Below the pieces are notes generated by a model, which did no database searches, was not told where the DNA came from, and was given only the letters and a program-made list of their open reading frames with translations. Positions 24,801 through 34,741 of a stretch of DNA of 64,000 bases are shown here, in pieces; the stretch's first letter is position 1; each line of letters opens with the position of its first letter. The position numbers and the translations under genes were made by a program. The DNA comes from Corythucha ciliata (Eukaryota > Arthropoda > Insecta > Hemiptera > Tingidae): assembly GCA_038030265.1 (NCBI GenBank), contig CM075939.1, positions 21,495,253 to 21,559,252 on the forward strand. Reading direction: 5' to 3'.

Positions 24801-27376
24801 ACGATGGGAACTGTTCACAACCCCCTCCGTCAAGACCATCTTGGGAAAAAAAAAAAAAAAAAAATCGAAAATCAATTGTACTCACCATCGCTCTGTCGTA
24901 CGTTTCGTTGTTGCCATTTTTCAAACATTTCTGTTTAAACAGATCCTCGCCCTCGTTAATGCTCGGTAAACCACCAAGGATGTCCACCGGTATTTTGTCT
25001 TCTAGTTGTTTTGCTATCGAGCTCAAATCTTGCTCAGCTGAAGCTGAAAGTAGAAGAAATAAGTTTAAATTCCAGTAGAAGATCCGGCTAGTGCTAGATG
25101 TTAACTCAAGTTTTGTAAAATCACAGAAGTGACTAGCTTCAAGCCTGTTATGGTTATTCAAAATAAATATACGTGGATAGTAAGAAAAGCAAGAAAAAAA
25201 GGCGGTTACATTGCCAGAATTCAGTTAACGACCTCCAACTTGAAAAGCGCTTTCAACAATTGAATTGGGAATCGTATTTTTTTACGCCTCCATTTGAATT
25301 TTAAAATACAAAAGGAATCGATGACCCAACAAATAAAAAGTGGATTCAAACGAGTCGAATTAATCAACCAAGGTTCCTGTTTAAGCAAGGACAGGGGATG
25401 CTAAACTTCGAACTAAGTATTCTAATAGTATAATGAGGTAATCACCGACAAATATACCTAAATGTATACGTAAACGTGTCGTAAATGCCTTATAGGCATC
25501 GACGAAGAAAGAAACGTCATCAAATGTTTCACGATTTGAGATACCTTTCTTGATTTTTCAGGTTATTCCATTGATTTTTAGGTTCAATCTGTGGTGACAG
25601 GTGAGGCGGAACATTTTTTTTTTAACGCCATCATAGTACAGGAAATAAAACCAGAATAGCGGCAAAATTCGGCCAAATTTCAAATGTGCCTTGAAAAACT
25701 CCTAGGATTCGAAGAGTCCGCAACGATACGGGGTGTTGAACCTATTTTTAAGGGCGGGTGGACGTTGGCCAACTCACCCCTACAAGGGATGAAAACAATT
25801 GCCTAAACGAGGATACTAATCCTATGCAGTTGTGTGTGCTGAGTCGATAAAAATCAGCCCCCAAGTCAGTGGGCTTATTACTTATCGAGTTATGGCATAA
25901 TTTGTACGAAATAACGTTGTTTTTACCTTGATTAGTTTATTAAAATCCACACCCCATACAATAAGAGATGAAGTCGTTTCATCTCTTTCTGAAGTTGTTT
26001 TTGATGCTGAATCAAATGTACGGGAGCTCGACTCTCTGGGAACAATATTATTTGACTTATGAACGCAAATACCCGAAAAAACGCGATTTTTTCTATTCTT
26101 AAATGTGCCATAAAAAATATGTGTATCATGATTTAGGCAGGACTAACCATGTTTTCTCATCGTATATATAGTTTTTTGTGCTGAATTGAATTAGCTGCAT
26201 TAATAAACATTGAACGTGAGGATTGTTTGGGAATATTCAAGGCAAAAACCGAGTTTTTGGTACAGTTTACGTTGTAACTCAAAAACTAAGCGTCTCCCGG
26301 ACTGGTGGTTGATTTTGATCGACTCGGTACACAAAAGTACATATAGGATTAGACAAATTTCTTCACCCCTTGTGGCGATGAGTTGGCCAACGTCTACCCT
26401 CCCTTAAAAGGATGTTTGCCACACCATATCGTTTGCGGACTCTTCAAACCCTGGAGGTATACATCAGAAGGAATTTTTAAAGCCACATTTGAAGTTGGGC
26501 GTAATTTTGCAGCTATTCTGCCTTTTTTTAGCTTTACTTCCCATACTATAATTGGGATTGTTCCGTTCAGTTTAAATACCGAATAGTATTTCTATTTCGT
26601 GTGAGACTTTTGATTATGACCCCCATATCCTTTATACACAACGGTTGTTTCTTGTTTCCCGGCTATGTATTGACAACCCCCCTCCCCTCATTCATAGCGA
26701 GAATGGGCCATTAGCCATTCAGACGGAGGCCGTTCAGGGGGTTCATTCAACTAATAGCGTTTCCATTTTAAGAAAATTCTGCTCAGGAGCAGTTTATTTC
26801 CAACCGTTTTCTTTTTTAGCATAATAATTATGTTTTAATTCAGAGGACGGGTGGAAATGAACTGCTCCCATGGCAGATTTGTGTGCAAGTGGAAAAAGCG
26901 TGGAGGCGCCGAAAGAAGAGTTAATTATCACAAAGGCTCAACCATGCGACCTAATAACGCGAATTACTTTTGTCTGGTTTAGCTACCCCTTATGAGGCTT
27001 AATTTGAGGCGCTACCAAAGTCAGTGAATAAAGCCCCAGTACCTGCCACTTTGTTAATGGACTATTTTGGGTTATGAATTGAGAGTAACGAGGAAAATTA
27101 ATTTCTCCCTTAATAAGAAGAATAAGTATATAAGATGAATGATGCCGGTTGAAGAATGGAAAACAGTTGGCGACGTCTATAAAGTTTCGGCTACCAAGTA
27201 CCCACCGAAAAAAACTTCATACACTTACGTAGATATAGTACTTAAATGTATACGTCAATGTCTCGTAAATGCCTAATCAGTCGAGTCGTTACGTATAATT
27301 CATGCACCTACAAAAAACAAAACAAAAATACTCTACCGATGAACGCCAAGGTGCAGACGAGAATGAGACGCTTCAT
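15847..27376 (-). CDS. 27 kDa hemolymph glycoprotein-like protein (DUF1397), six coding exons, 278 aa
   Basis: Coding exons in transcript order are 27376-27337, 25043-24886, 16966-16845, 16750-16596, 16281-16137 and 16063-15847. All junctions are GT-AG, phases agree, and the total is 837 nt. The product starts with MKRLILVCTLAFIASA, a clear signal peptide, so the mature protein should begin near residue 17. It has twelve mature cysteines (53, 75, 106, 115, 126, 150, 168, 179, 206, 215, 223, 245) and four N-glycosylation sequons (N59, N121, N140, N181). I recognise DUF1397 from the cysteine spacing and from two stretches: a FICYKDGDRIALFVAEGG-like block around 148-165 and TPANIVSSLFNFVKK near 227-241. 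The family comprises secreted insect hemolymph glycoproteins of unknown biochemical role. The C-terminus ends in a hydrophobic segment (about 258-274) after a small-residue SSG, which could be a GPI-anchor signal. Introns 1 (2.3 kb) and 2 (7.9 kb) are full of repeats; introns 3-5 are 94, 314 and 73 bp. I see no AATAAA close to the stop. Exon structure is by eye. Confidence 0.88.
16408..16533. repeat. MITE within an intron of the DUF1397 gene
   Basis: CTGTTCTATAACT on the left and AGTTTTATAGAACAAG on the right form short inverted ends about 125 bp apart. An inner ACTGTCGGTTACTGACAGTT hairpin lies near 16481. It sits wholly within the 314-bp intron 4 (16282-16595). Confidence 0.5.
17162..18636. 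mobile_element. Large near-palindromic TIR element in DUF1397 intron 2
   Basis: The ends read CAGGGTGTTCCAGGAGG and its inverse, bordered by TA at 17160-17161 and 18637-18638. Arms of about 655 bp (17162-17820 and 17985-18636) are highly similar, with scattered substitutions and small gaps. Only about 160 bp lies between them. The arms have no transposase, so this is a non-autonomous, cruciform-capable element of a TA-targeting type. Confidence 0.75.
19540..20870. repeat. Degenerate short-word array, type B
   Basis: Imperfect repeats of about 33-38 bp built from words such as TTTGGCTCTTTCAAAACC and AATTTCGCGGATT. It lies inside intron 2 of the DUF1397 gene. The open frames at 19471-19764 and 19523-19858 are products of the repeat and are not genes. 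Confidence 0.7.
20960..21385. repeat. Degenerate satellite with ACCCGATGAACATTCCTC words
   Basis: Five to six imperfect units of roughly 60-65 bp alternate CACCCGATGAACATTCCTC with TTTGACCTGACCATCGGCCC. It differs from the type A and B arrays but has the same degenerate style. Confidence 0.6.
21430..22250. repeat. Inverted pair of tRNA-headed SINE copies with a foldback beside them
   Basis: At 21476-21645 a foldback carries GGCATCCA.GTAGAAACA and its inverse. A minus-strand SINE head at about 21690-21745 and a plus-strand head at about 22075-22145 flank an inverted duplication containing GATATGATAACACCGG. Each head is followed by TTTTTTCTCGAAACTCGAATCGTGTTG or a close variant. A third tail copy with a B box (GGTTCAAATCC) lies at 21868-21925. 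The outer segment near 21445 matches the right edge of the window at about 63930-63990. Confidence 0.6.
22380..22620. repeat. Degenerate short-word array, type A
   Basis: Seven or so imperfect copies of the TAAAATTGAGAAAAAG...AATTCGCGG word, inside intron 2 of the DUF1397 gene. Confidence 0.6.
22621..24885. other. Remainder of DUF1397 intron 2
   Basis: It contains a C/T homopolymer block at about 22886-22904, the hairpin at 23756-23901, and a decayed repeat at 24120-24320 with several GTTTTGCAACG words. A run of about 20 A precedes exon 2 at 24846-24864. No further exon is recognised. Confidence 0.4.
23756..23901. repeat. Strong hairpin, about 50-bp stem
   Basis: Left arm 23756-23809 and right arm 23851-23901 are complementary with only a few mismatches (CCTGCCGGCG...CTTTTCTGCGACG against its inverse). 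The loop is about 41 bases. It could be a small MITE or a hairpin RNA precursor within the intron. Confidence 0.6.
25600..26580. repeat. Diverged foldback element in DUF1397 intron 1
   Basis: Left-arm pieces (GGTGGACGTTGGCCAACTCA near 25757, GAAGAGTCCGCAACGATA near 25709, ATAAAAATCAGCCCC near 25848) have inverted partners at about 26375-26400, 26430-26450 and 26305-26320. The arms are roughly 470 bp and clearly diverged. It lies within the 25044-27336 intron. Confidence 0.5.
26757..26900. repeat. MITE, copy 1 of the AGCGTTTTCC family
   Basis: The ends are AGCGTTTCCATTTT and the inverse of GTGGAAAAAGCG. Inside lie AATTCTGCTCAGGAGCAG and GACGGGTGGAAATGAACTGC. A second copy is at 28454. Confidence 0.6.
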
Positions 27377-28453
27377 TTCTTAGAAATTTGATCAACTCCC
27401 AGCTCAAAACGGAAACAAAATCACGACACTGTACACAATAACAGTAAGAGCATTGGCACCGTTCACTCAAACCTCTATTTCTGTCACTGAAAAAAAGCAA
27501 TTCAATCGCCAGTTCTTTCCCCTCGACCCGCGGATAGCTGACTGGAGTTAAAAGTAGGAAACAAAGGAACCGAACTCACAATTTGACTGTTACGTATTTC
27601 CACTTCCCGAGAAGAGGAGACCCTTGCCCACTCCTCTACCTCACAAAAGACGAAAAACCGCAGACCTCTCTTGAATGACTCAACGGTATTTATTCGAAGT
27701 GGGACGGAAATCAGTCACGAAGTTTAGCGTGGAATTTATATTACGAAAACGATTGAAATCTTTTTGATTTGTACCACAGAACAACGTAAATAATCCACGG
27801 ATGACTGAGGTAGTGCATAAAAAATAAAAATTATGCTTTGTTCAAAGTAATCTCTCTTTCTTTATCACACTTGATCCTTTATCAACCCTAACTGGAATGC
27901 AACCTCCGTAATGGTTATCCAAATACTTTTCAGAGCTTTCGAATTGTTTCGAATTTTTCCATTCCCATCACAGGCCGGTTGCGGTGATTATCTTGTCGAA
28001 TAAGTGGCTCCGCAAGTCCGCACATGTTTACCACTTAAAACTTGAAGTAATTTATTTGTGGTTCGACTAGCAAGATTTCTCTCAAATCCCTTCTCTTCTC
28101 AGCCACGGAATTGATCGAAGTTGTTGTCCATCCAAACTGTGACTTTTATTCAGAATTCAACTTAAAAAGTAAGTTTATTTCATCTAACCCTCCTTTTAGA
28201 ATAAGTTTCGGGCTTGAAGAACTTGAAGTCGGTCGAAAAAATGTAGAATGTACGTCTTGCCTTTCTTGAGAAATATGGTGCATGCGGAATTGAGGAGAGA
28301 GCGTGAAAATGTCTCTCAAATTCTGTAAAACTTTTCCGAAATATTGTTACTTTTATAATTTGTCATCACCTTCCTAAAGTCGAAGTTACCACGAGAAGTT
28401 TGTCGCATTCTAATTGGATCTTAAGGATGGAGTGGTGTTCAGAGATCCTTTTA
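27377..28453. other. Region upstream of the DUF1397 gene; no other gene seen
   Basis: This should contain the DUF1397 promoter and 5' UTR. I see no clear TATA box in the 150 bp before the start codon. Confidence 0.3.
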
Positions 28454-28580
28454 GCGTTTTCCATTTATTATAAAATTTTGCTCCAGAGCAGATCGTTTCC
28501 ACTCGTTGCCACTGTATTAAAACATATGTTAATGGAGAAGACGGGTGGAAATGAATTGCTCTAGAGCAGAATTTTATGTA
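28454..28580. repeat. MITE, copy 2 of the AGCGTTTTCC family
   Basis: It shares GCGTTTTCCATTT, TTTTGCTCCAGAGCAGAT and GACGGGTGGAAATGAATTGC with the copy at 26757-26900. It lacks the distal end and abuts the reverse-transcriptase fragment. Confidence 0.6.
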
Positions 28581-28654
28581 ATTCAAAATCTAATGCCCAA
28601 CCTAATGCCCAAAAATTTGGTTGGCACAACATCGCAGTCAGGTAGAGGTCGCAG

Positions 28655-29340
28655 CCCGAATTAAAGAAAAGTACATTTTTCTTTGTTGAGCCAAAGGTCA
28701 TTATTTGAGAGAAACCAGGTTTCCACTCTGGCAAAATCCCGTCTCATGCTTGCCTCAAGTTGACCAAGGTCCGAATTTCTTGCCATAATAGTAGTGTCAT
28801 CGGCAAACAGAATTATGTTGGAGCCACTCCTGGAGGGCAACTCATTTACGAACAAAATAAGTAACAGGGGCCCGAGTACTGAGCCTTGCGGGACACCAAA
28901 AAGCACATCGGACAGCGACGAGCTTTCTTGCCGATATCCCTCGACCTTACTTCATTTGCTCAGAATGCTCGCCAGGATCTCGAAGGCCTTGCCTTCCACG
29001 CCGTAAGAAGTCAACCTCCGAAGTAAAGTTAAGTGGCAGATCGTGTCAAAAGCTTTCGATAGGTCACAAAAAGCTGCCGTACAGTATTCCCTCTTCTCGA
29101 ACGCTTCATGCACCTGGCTGATGAGGGACACGACCTCAGCTATTGTAGATTTCCCTTTCACATAGCCTAACTGTTCACTAAATAGCAGATTACTGGTCAA
29201 CAGGTAGTCATACAGTTGGTCATAAATGGCTCTCTCCAAGATTTTTGAAAATACAGAGCACATTGAAAACGGTCTCCAGTTGGATGGGTCATTCGTGCGA
29301 CCGTTAGCCTTGTGAATAGGCGTTAACCATATGTTTCTAT
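28655..29340 (-). mobile_element. Non-LTR retrotransposon reverse transcriptase fragment with one stop codon
   Basis: Reading from 29340 downward, NDPSNWRPFSMCSVFSKILE, the CDLSKAFDTI block, GVPQGSVLGPLL and the catalytic ILFADDTT are all in one frame. The frame is broken only by a TGA after SILSK (near 28952), where an arginine would be expected. Both 5' and 3' parts are missing. It belongs to the Jockey/CR1-like non-LTR group in a broad sense; the clade cannot be told by eye. Confidence 0.85.
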
Positions 29341-30356
29341 GAAAAAATCAAGAAAAAACGGAGAAATTCTGGAAAAATCTCTCCTTTCTCCCTACCACAG
29401 CAGAAACACCGCGTCTCCATTAGCCCTGTGAACAAAGGACAGGACATAAAAGAATAATAATAATAAAAAACTGAGTTTAGCGTGAATACGTTTTTTGGCT
29501 GGCAAGTGGCAGCTGAGCTTGAGTTTTGAGACCACAATACCCTCCACCCAGCACCACCAACACTAGGCGGCGCACGCGCTGTGAGACCTATTTTACCACT
29601 TCTGCCGAATTGGACCCTATACTCCTGTAAAACGTATTCACGTTAATATTCACGTTAAAATGGGAGTAACTTTTCGGGCTTGAAAATAAACAATTTCTGT
29701 CGGAATAATGTAGGTACATACGGTAACAGGGACGGATTTAGAGATTTCCGTCTAAAGAAGGGGATTCTTAAGCACTTTTACATCGGAGTTAGGATAATAT
29801 CGAGCACAAATCCTGATCATATAGGAGTATAGAGTGTCATCTTTCGTCGCAGCAAGCGTTCTTTATTTGTAGCCATTTCCCTTAGGCCGGTCGTCCACTG
29901 GAAGCGTTTTCGAGAGGCGCAAAAATAGCGCGCTACAACTAGTGTACATTCCAAAGCCTTGAATTGAATGTGACAAACAGGAAAAAGAGCCTGGGAAGCA
30001 TTATTTTTCATAAATCGTCAAAAGAAACTCAAATCGAGAATTTAAAGCAATGTTTGAAGAAAATATAGGTATTTTTGAACTCACAATCTATTGAAACCAA
30101 GGAGCCTCGCTCTTCGCATTACTCAGCGGATCCTCGACCGGATCATCAGACTGAGATTGTTGAAGATTTCTTTGAATCACAGTATTCGTACCATTTATCA
30201 TAGGAATCTTGGAGGTCATGAAGGAGAGATTCAGTCTTCTAGTCACGAGTTCGAACTCCTCGTGCTCATTCCGCATAACATAATAAAATTCGACTTGACG
30301 GAACTGGAACATCAGCTTCTTTGCGTGTAGAGTTTATTGAGTCAAGTTCAATATAC

Positions 30357-30880
30357 TTAATTACTGAACAATGAAGACTCTTTCAACGACTGATCAAGTT
30401 GAGGGTCCGGAAGTCCAGACCTTGTGGCCATCAGATGGCGCAGGATTCGCCCATCATGACAGCAAACACAGCCCTGTACCCTGCTGCGGATCTCCTTAAG
30501 ATGTGGCCAGTACCTAGGCCGTTGCCAGCCCTTACCTGGCCTGTACCCCATCTTTGGCCCTGACTCCCCAGCAGAGTCGGTCCCATCACTCAGCTCGGCT
30601 CGTTAGCCGTAACTGGTGGCCAGCCACCCGCGCCCGAGTGGCACAACGTGGAGGTAGGTCTTTCAGAGCTGGGGATGCTGGCTTGCGCCATGAACCGAAA
30701 CCAGGCAGGGAAGGTGCCCCTGTACCCTGCATAGTAGCCAAGACTCAAGAGTCGTCCTTGCCAATCTGGGCCTTCATTTGTTGCCCAATATTCTGTGTGG
30801 GAGGCACACGACGAACTTTTTTACTGTTTGACCCTTTTAAGAAACCGCACATTAATGGCCACATTTTAATTAATTAGGTA
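30357..30880. other. G+C-rich island of unknown nature
   Basis: About 400 bp here is markedly more G+C-rich than its surroundings and open on both strands (plus 30554-30877, minus 30357-30551). It contains three CTGTACCC words (near 30475, 30541 and 30720). I do not recognise either translation. It may be a fragment of a transposable element or an old exon cluster; no splice sites settle it. Confidence 0.3.
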
Positions 30881-30954
30881 ATTTAATAAATGCAGAATTA
30901 AGAAGAGAAAAGAAGACGAGGAATGATAGGACAATTTTTTCAATTTGTAGACTA

Positions 30955-31020
30955 AGACCCGTTTTCACTAACAAGATGTAGGCCCGATTTCACCAACTTC
31001 TTAATCAACTTACTTTGTCT
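30955..31020. repeat. Partial MITE, GGCCCGATTTCACC family
   Basis: AGGCCCGATTTCACCAACTT followed by CTTAATCAAC matches the ends of the full copies at 50768-50914 and 52254-52401. An outer GACCCGTTTTCACTAACA variant sits just before it. Confidence 0.5.
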
Positions 31021-32090
31021 TAGGAGAAAATCAGAATCCTTCACATAAAATCAAATACATGCAAGTAAATATGACGCTATGACAACCATTCGCATTTGCA
31101 TCAATGATCGATTGCATCTATGACAATCGAAATGCATAATCCGACCTTCTTTTTTATAGACCTTTCCTTTCCACTTCCCGTTAGAGGTTCGGTGGTAGGT
31201 GTAATTATAGTTTTTGGAAATGACAAAAATTAACGACTGTAGAAAAAATAGCTGTAGCGTAAATAGCGTACTCGACTTGCGTCTCGTGCCGACAACTTCC
31301 GCCCTCACCCGAAATAGCCTTCATTACGACCTTGTATTGACTCTGTTACTATTTTGTTATGCAGTTTTTTGATATTGAAGGGTTTTAATTATGCCTACGT
31401 AAGGACAACAGATCTGTGTGGGGCCATCAGATTGTCCTCTTAAAAGCGTCTGCCTTAAATTTAGCTGTAGGGGTGAAGTGAATGATGCTATTGTAGGCGA
31501 ATGATCCGAACTGAGCTCGGAGTGGTTCCTAGTGAAAATAAGGAAGGAAACCCCTTTGGGAATAGCGATGACGAAAATGTCTGAACATCTTTCCGGTCTG
31601 ATAGAAAAGCTATGCTTTTGGTTGGTTTTGGTTGTGTTTGGGAGTTGAGATCACCGACTAACAGACACGTGGTGCTTTGGTTCCAATTTTTATGGTGTGC
31701 AACATATAGGCGTAAACTTTTTATCTTAATGTTTCAATATTGTATTGGATTTTATGTGGAATCCCAAGATTAGTGGTTCCTCGTGTATTCATTTTTATGA
31801 GATCAAAAGAGGAATTCGTGTTATGGCTGCTTCTGGAGCGGTTAAGTCTTATATAGAGAGCAGTAAGTGTATTATGATATTTTTCTGAGTCTAGTAGTAC
31901 AATGTAATCTTTCTGTAATCCTATGCACTTCTTAATAGCATTTTCAAAGAATTGCGCGTTAGCTTGGTCAGAAACTCACTATTGCAGATATTGTTGATGA
32001 TGGTTGACGTCTCTTCACCTGTTTATTTATACATATTTTTGGTTTAAATCGATTTTGCGCCTGTCTGGGCCATTGAACGCTAAATATAAT
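31021..32090. other. No gene seen
   Basis: This A+T-rich stretch shows no repeat family that I can match and no exon-like frame. Confidence 0.3.
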
Positions 32091-32094
32091 TAAA

Positions 32095-32195
32095 TAAACG
32101 CAGCGCAATTGGCAGGGCGCTGAACTACAAATCCAGAGGTTTACTGGTTCGAATCTTGCCGGGAGCCAATTTTTTCTCGAAACTCGAATCGTGTG
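32095..32195 (+). repeat. tRNA-headed SINE
   Basis: GCGCAATTGGCAGGGCGC (A-box/D-arm), an anticodon arm and GGTTCGAATCTTGCCGGGAG (B-box/T-arm) are followed by CAATTTTTTCTCGAAACTCG and AATCGTGT. The tail is shared with copies at 21.7, 22.1 and 48.2 kb. Confidence 0.65.
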
Positions 32196-32484
32196 AAGAA
32201 TCCTTGCAAGAATGAACAATATGATGTTTTGATTATCTGCTTGTTTCTGAAATATCAAGAAAAACTGCCTGCCTATTAATCGTGATTGTTGGGTTCATGA
32301 ATAAATTGATTGGGGAGCGGGCACAATGCAACTCTTGTAAGGCTAGTTTAAAGCTCTTCAATTCTATCCAGACGGCTTTAAAAGTGGAAATCAACGACAT
32401 CGGTGGTTCTGGAGTTTTTGAGGAAAATTGCCAGCCATCTCGGTGCCCAGAAACCGACAATTATCTCCCCGAGGTGTTTGACGT

Positions 32485-33340
32485 TCTCGATCATAAAATT
32501 ATTTTCAAATAGTTAGCTGCTAGATGGGTGCTCGAGGAAATTCACTCTAATGAATCTGAACACAACGAGTTGAACTCCGTTCGACTGCACATGGAGATAA
32601 AATCCTGTGGCGCATAACAAGATACCCTTCAGGCGTACCACAAGGTTCCATACTCGGCCCGCTGCTTTTTATTACATTCGTTAATGATGTGCAACCAAGA
32701 GAAGAAGAGGGAGGGAGGGGAGAAGTTAATTACAGTTCAATAGCCGGGCGATACTGCACACATTTTCAGACGAAATGGACGATGCACTGGGGAACTAAGC
32801 ACTGCAGGAGTCAAACGATTACAGGAGCCGTACGATTACGGCAGAAAACAGAATCTTATTAAATGTTACGAAGACCTTATTCATCGCACTCAAGAAAAAA
32901 ACAAGACCGATGGCGCTTTATGCAATATTTTTCGCTCTATGTTTTAGCCTCTCCGGAACAGTTATCACGCTTAAAATCAGAGAACGCTAGTACTTACAGA
33001 TTCTAGAGGTTGATGAATCAAGCAAGATCAATTCACGAAAAACCCGTCTTGCTCAAGCAATCTGTGTAAATGCCATGAAAATGATTAAGATGAAGCTGAA
33101 GGTTCATATTTTGTGGGTCCCAAGTCGCCTAGGAATTCCAGGGAACGAACAGGTGGACTTGCTGACAAGACAAGCGTCAAAAACAAATTTCGTTGAGATA
33201 TCCCCGTGACCGTGGAATATGAGGAACGCCACATCAAGCGTCGAATTTGAAACATGTGTCTGACCGAGTGGGAGTGTAGTGACACAGCTTCGATACGTTC
33301 TCCCCAAAGTTGAAAACGAACTAACTAACCTGAAATTGAC
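32485..33340 (+). mobile_element. Decayed non-LTR retrotransposon: RT and RNase H remnants
   Basis: FDVLDHKIIFK at about 32479-32512, GVPQGSILGPLLFITFVNDV near 32634-32692 (in another frame), and an RNase H C-terminal stretch LWVPSRLGIPGNEQVDLLTRQ at about 33112-33175 occur in the expected order. Stops and frameshifts separate them. It is a single degenerate copy. Confidence 0.65.
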
Positions 33341-33344
33341 GGGC

Positions 33345-33760
33345 AAATAAAGTATTATTCATTACATCGTTGCGGCAAATATTGTAAATATGCGGATAAT
33401 GGTGTTATCAACCGGTTAGTAACGTCATTAACCGTCCAATCAAGTTGGCTATTATCGAAATCAACCGATTATTAACGCCATTAAGCAGCAATTTTGGTTA
33501 ATTTTGACGTCAACTTTACCTGGTTATGCACGTTATACCCGAGCGCTAAATGTTGGTTATTAACGCCCCGATGCAGAATTTCTTTGAAATGGAAAACGCT
33601 ATTATATTAAATCTGCTTGGTTGCGACATTCCTTACCATTTATCACTTCGATTTGTCATTTAATCTGGTTCATGTTTTCTGGGTCAAGTCCTCTGGGGCA
33701 TTAGTAGTTGACGTTATTTTTCATATTACGGTAGTGAAAATTGACGATATATTTCACCAG
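33345..33760. repeat. Degenerate repeats of ACCGATTATTAACGTCATTAA words
   Basis: Several imperfect copies of a word like ATCAACCGGTTAGTAACG and CGATTATTAACGCCATTAA lie between the RNase H remnant and the HMGB-like gene. Confidence 0.35.
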
Positions 33761-33907
33761 CACCAGAAATAACCGTCATTCTGGATGGCCTCTTTAACTA
33801 ATAGTTGTGTGCTATTCTACAAGTGTTTAGCAAGTTTATTGTTGTCGTTAGACATTTATGGCTTAGTTTAATCTAGCAGCATAAATACTGTATAAATATT
33901 TTCTACT

Positions 33908-33933
33908 AGTATCTGCGTTTCGTTTCGTTTCAG
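33908..33933 (+). other. Splice acceptor before the HMGB-like start codon
   Basis: A T-rich tract with three TTTCG units ends in CAG at 33931-33933, directly before GGATAACATG. It looks like the 3' end of an intron in the 5' UTR. If real, the gene is transcribed from a promoter further left, perhaps beyond the retrotransposon debris at 32.5-33.3 kb. Confidence 0.5.
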
Positions 33934-33940
33934 GGATAAC

Positions 33941-34741
33941 ATGTCAACGACAATCAACGTGAGAATGAGAGCCTACAGACTCTTCGTCGATCTTTGTAGG
34001 AAAGAACATCATAAAATGTTCCCAGAGATTAAAGTGACTAGCGTGGACTTCAGTAAATTCTGCGGACTCCGCTGGCGGCAACTGACTCTTCAACAGAAGT
34101 CTAAATTTGAAAAGCTCTGGCTGAAATCACAGGGCAACCTGGAAGGTGACGCTTTAAAAGAGGAAGACAAATCTGTACCAAGAGTGACTTCTGATGGCGA
34201 TGGTGGCGACGATGTTCAAATATCGGAAGAAAAGAAGGAAAATCTACAGTCCGAAGGTGGAAACACCGAGAAACCCACTTCTAATGATGTTAAAGGAGTT
34301 GCGCTCGGAGAAGAACCTGGCCCGGCTCCTAAAAAAAGGAGGTCCTACGTAAGAAAAAATCCCCCGACGAATTCGGACCGAAATCCGAAGACCTTAAAAA
34401 GTAGGGCCGCCAAAATGAATCTGAAGAAGAGTGGTATCAAGGGCGTTCGCCCACCTTACGCTCTGTTCGTGTCCGAAGTTTTCGGGAAGGCCCGAGCTAA
34501 TAACGTCTCTATGAAAGGCTCGGGCGTTCAATTGATAGCGAAGGAAGCGTCGAAGCAATGGAGTGAGATGCCTGAAGAGGAAAAGCAAAAGTATAGAGAC
34601 AGATGCGAAGAGGACAAAATTCGATACAGGAGAGAGAAAGAAGAGCACGAAAAAAGTTTGCGAGGAAACATCTCACAAGAAATTGGCGACGACGATGAGA
34701 GTGACGTTGAAGAAGTGATGGATGATGATGGTGGAGAGTAA
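33941..34741 (+). CDS. HMGB-like protein with two HMG boxes and an acidic tail, 266 aa
   Basis: The intact reading frame encodes a chromatin-type protein. HMG box A spans about residues 6-62 (FVDLCRKEHHKMFPE, then WRQLTLQQKSKFEKLW). A long charged linker follows with a basic run PKKRRSYVRK at about 130-139, a probable nuclear localisation signal. HMG box B spans about 168-238 (PPYALFVSEVFGKAR, WSEMPEEEKQKYRDRCEED). Residues 246-266 form an acidic tail. HMGB proteins bind bent or distorted DNA in the nucleus. The linker between boxes is far longer than in vertebrate HMGB1 or insect Dsp1-type proteins, so it is a divergent member. A pyrimidine-rich tract ending in CAG lies 7 bp before the ATG, suggesting a non-coding first exon upstream that I could not locate. 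The start has A at -3. No AATAAA is obvious soon after the stop. Confidence 0.85.
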   Translation: MSTTINVRMRAYRLFVDLCRKEHHKMFPEIKVTSVDFSKFCGLRWRQLTLQQKSKFEKLWLKSQGNLEGDALKEEDKSVPRVTSDGDGGDDVQISEEKKENLQSEGGNTEKPTSNDVKGVALGEEPGPAPKKRRSYVRKNPPTNSDRNPKTLKSRAAKMNLKKSGIKGVRPPYALFVSEVFGKARANNVSMKGSGVQLIAKEASKQWSEMPEEEKQKYRDRCEEDKIRYRREKEEHEKSLRGNISQEIGDDDESDVEEVMDDDGGE

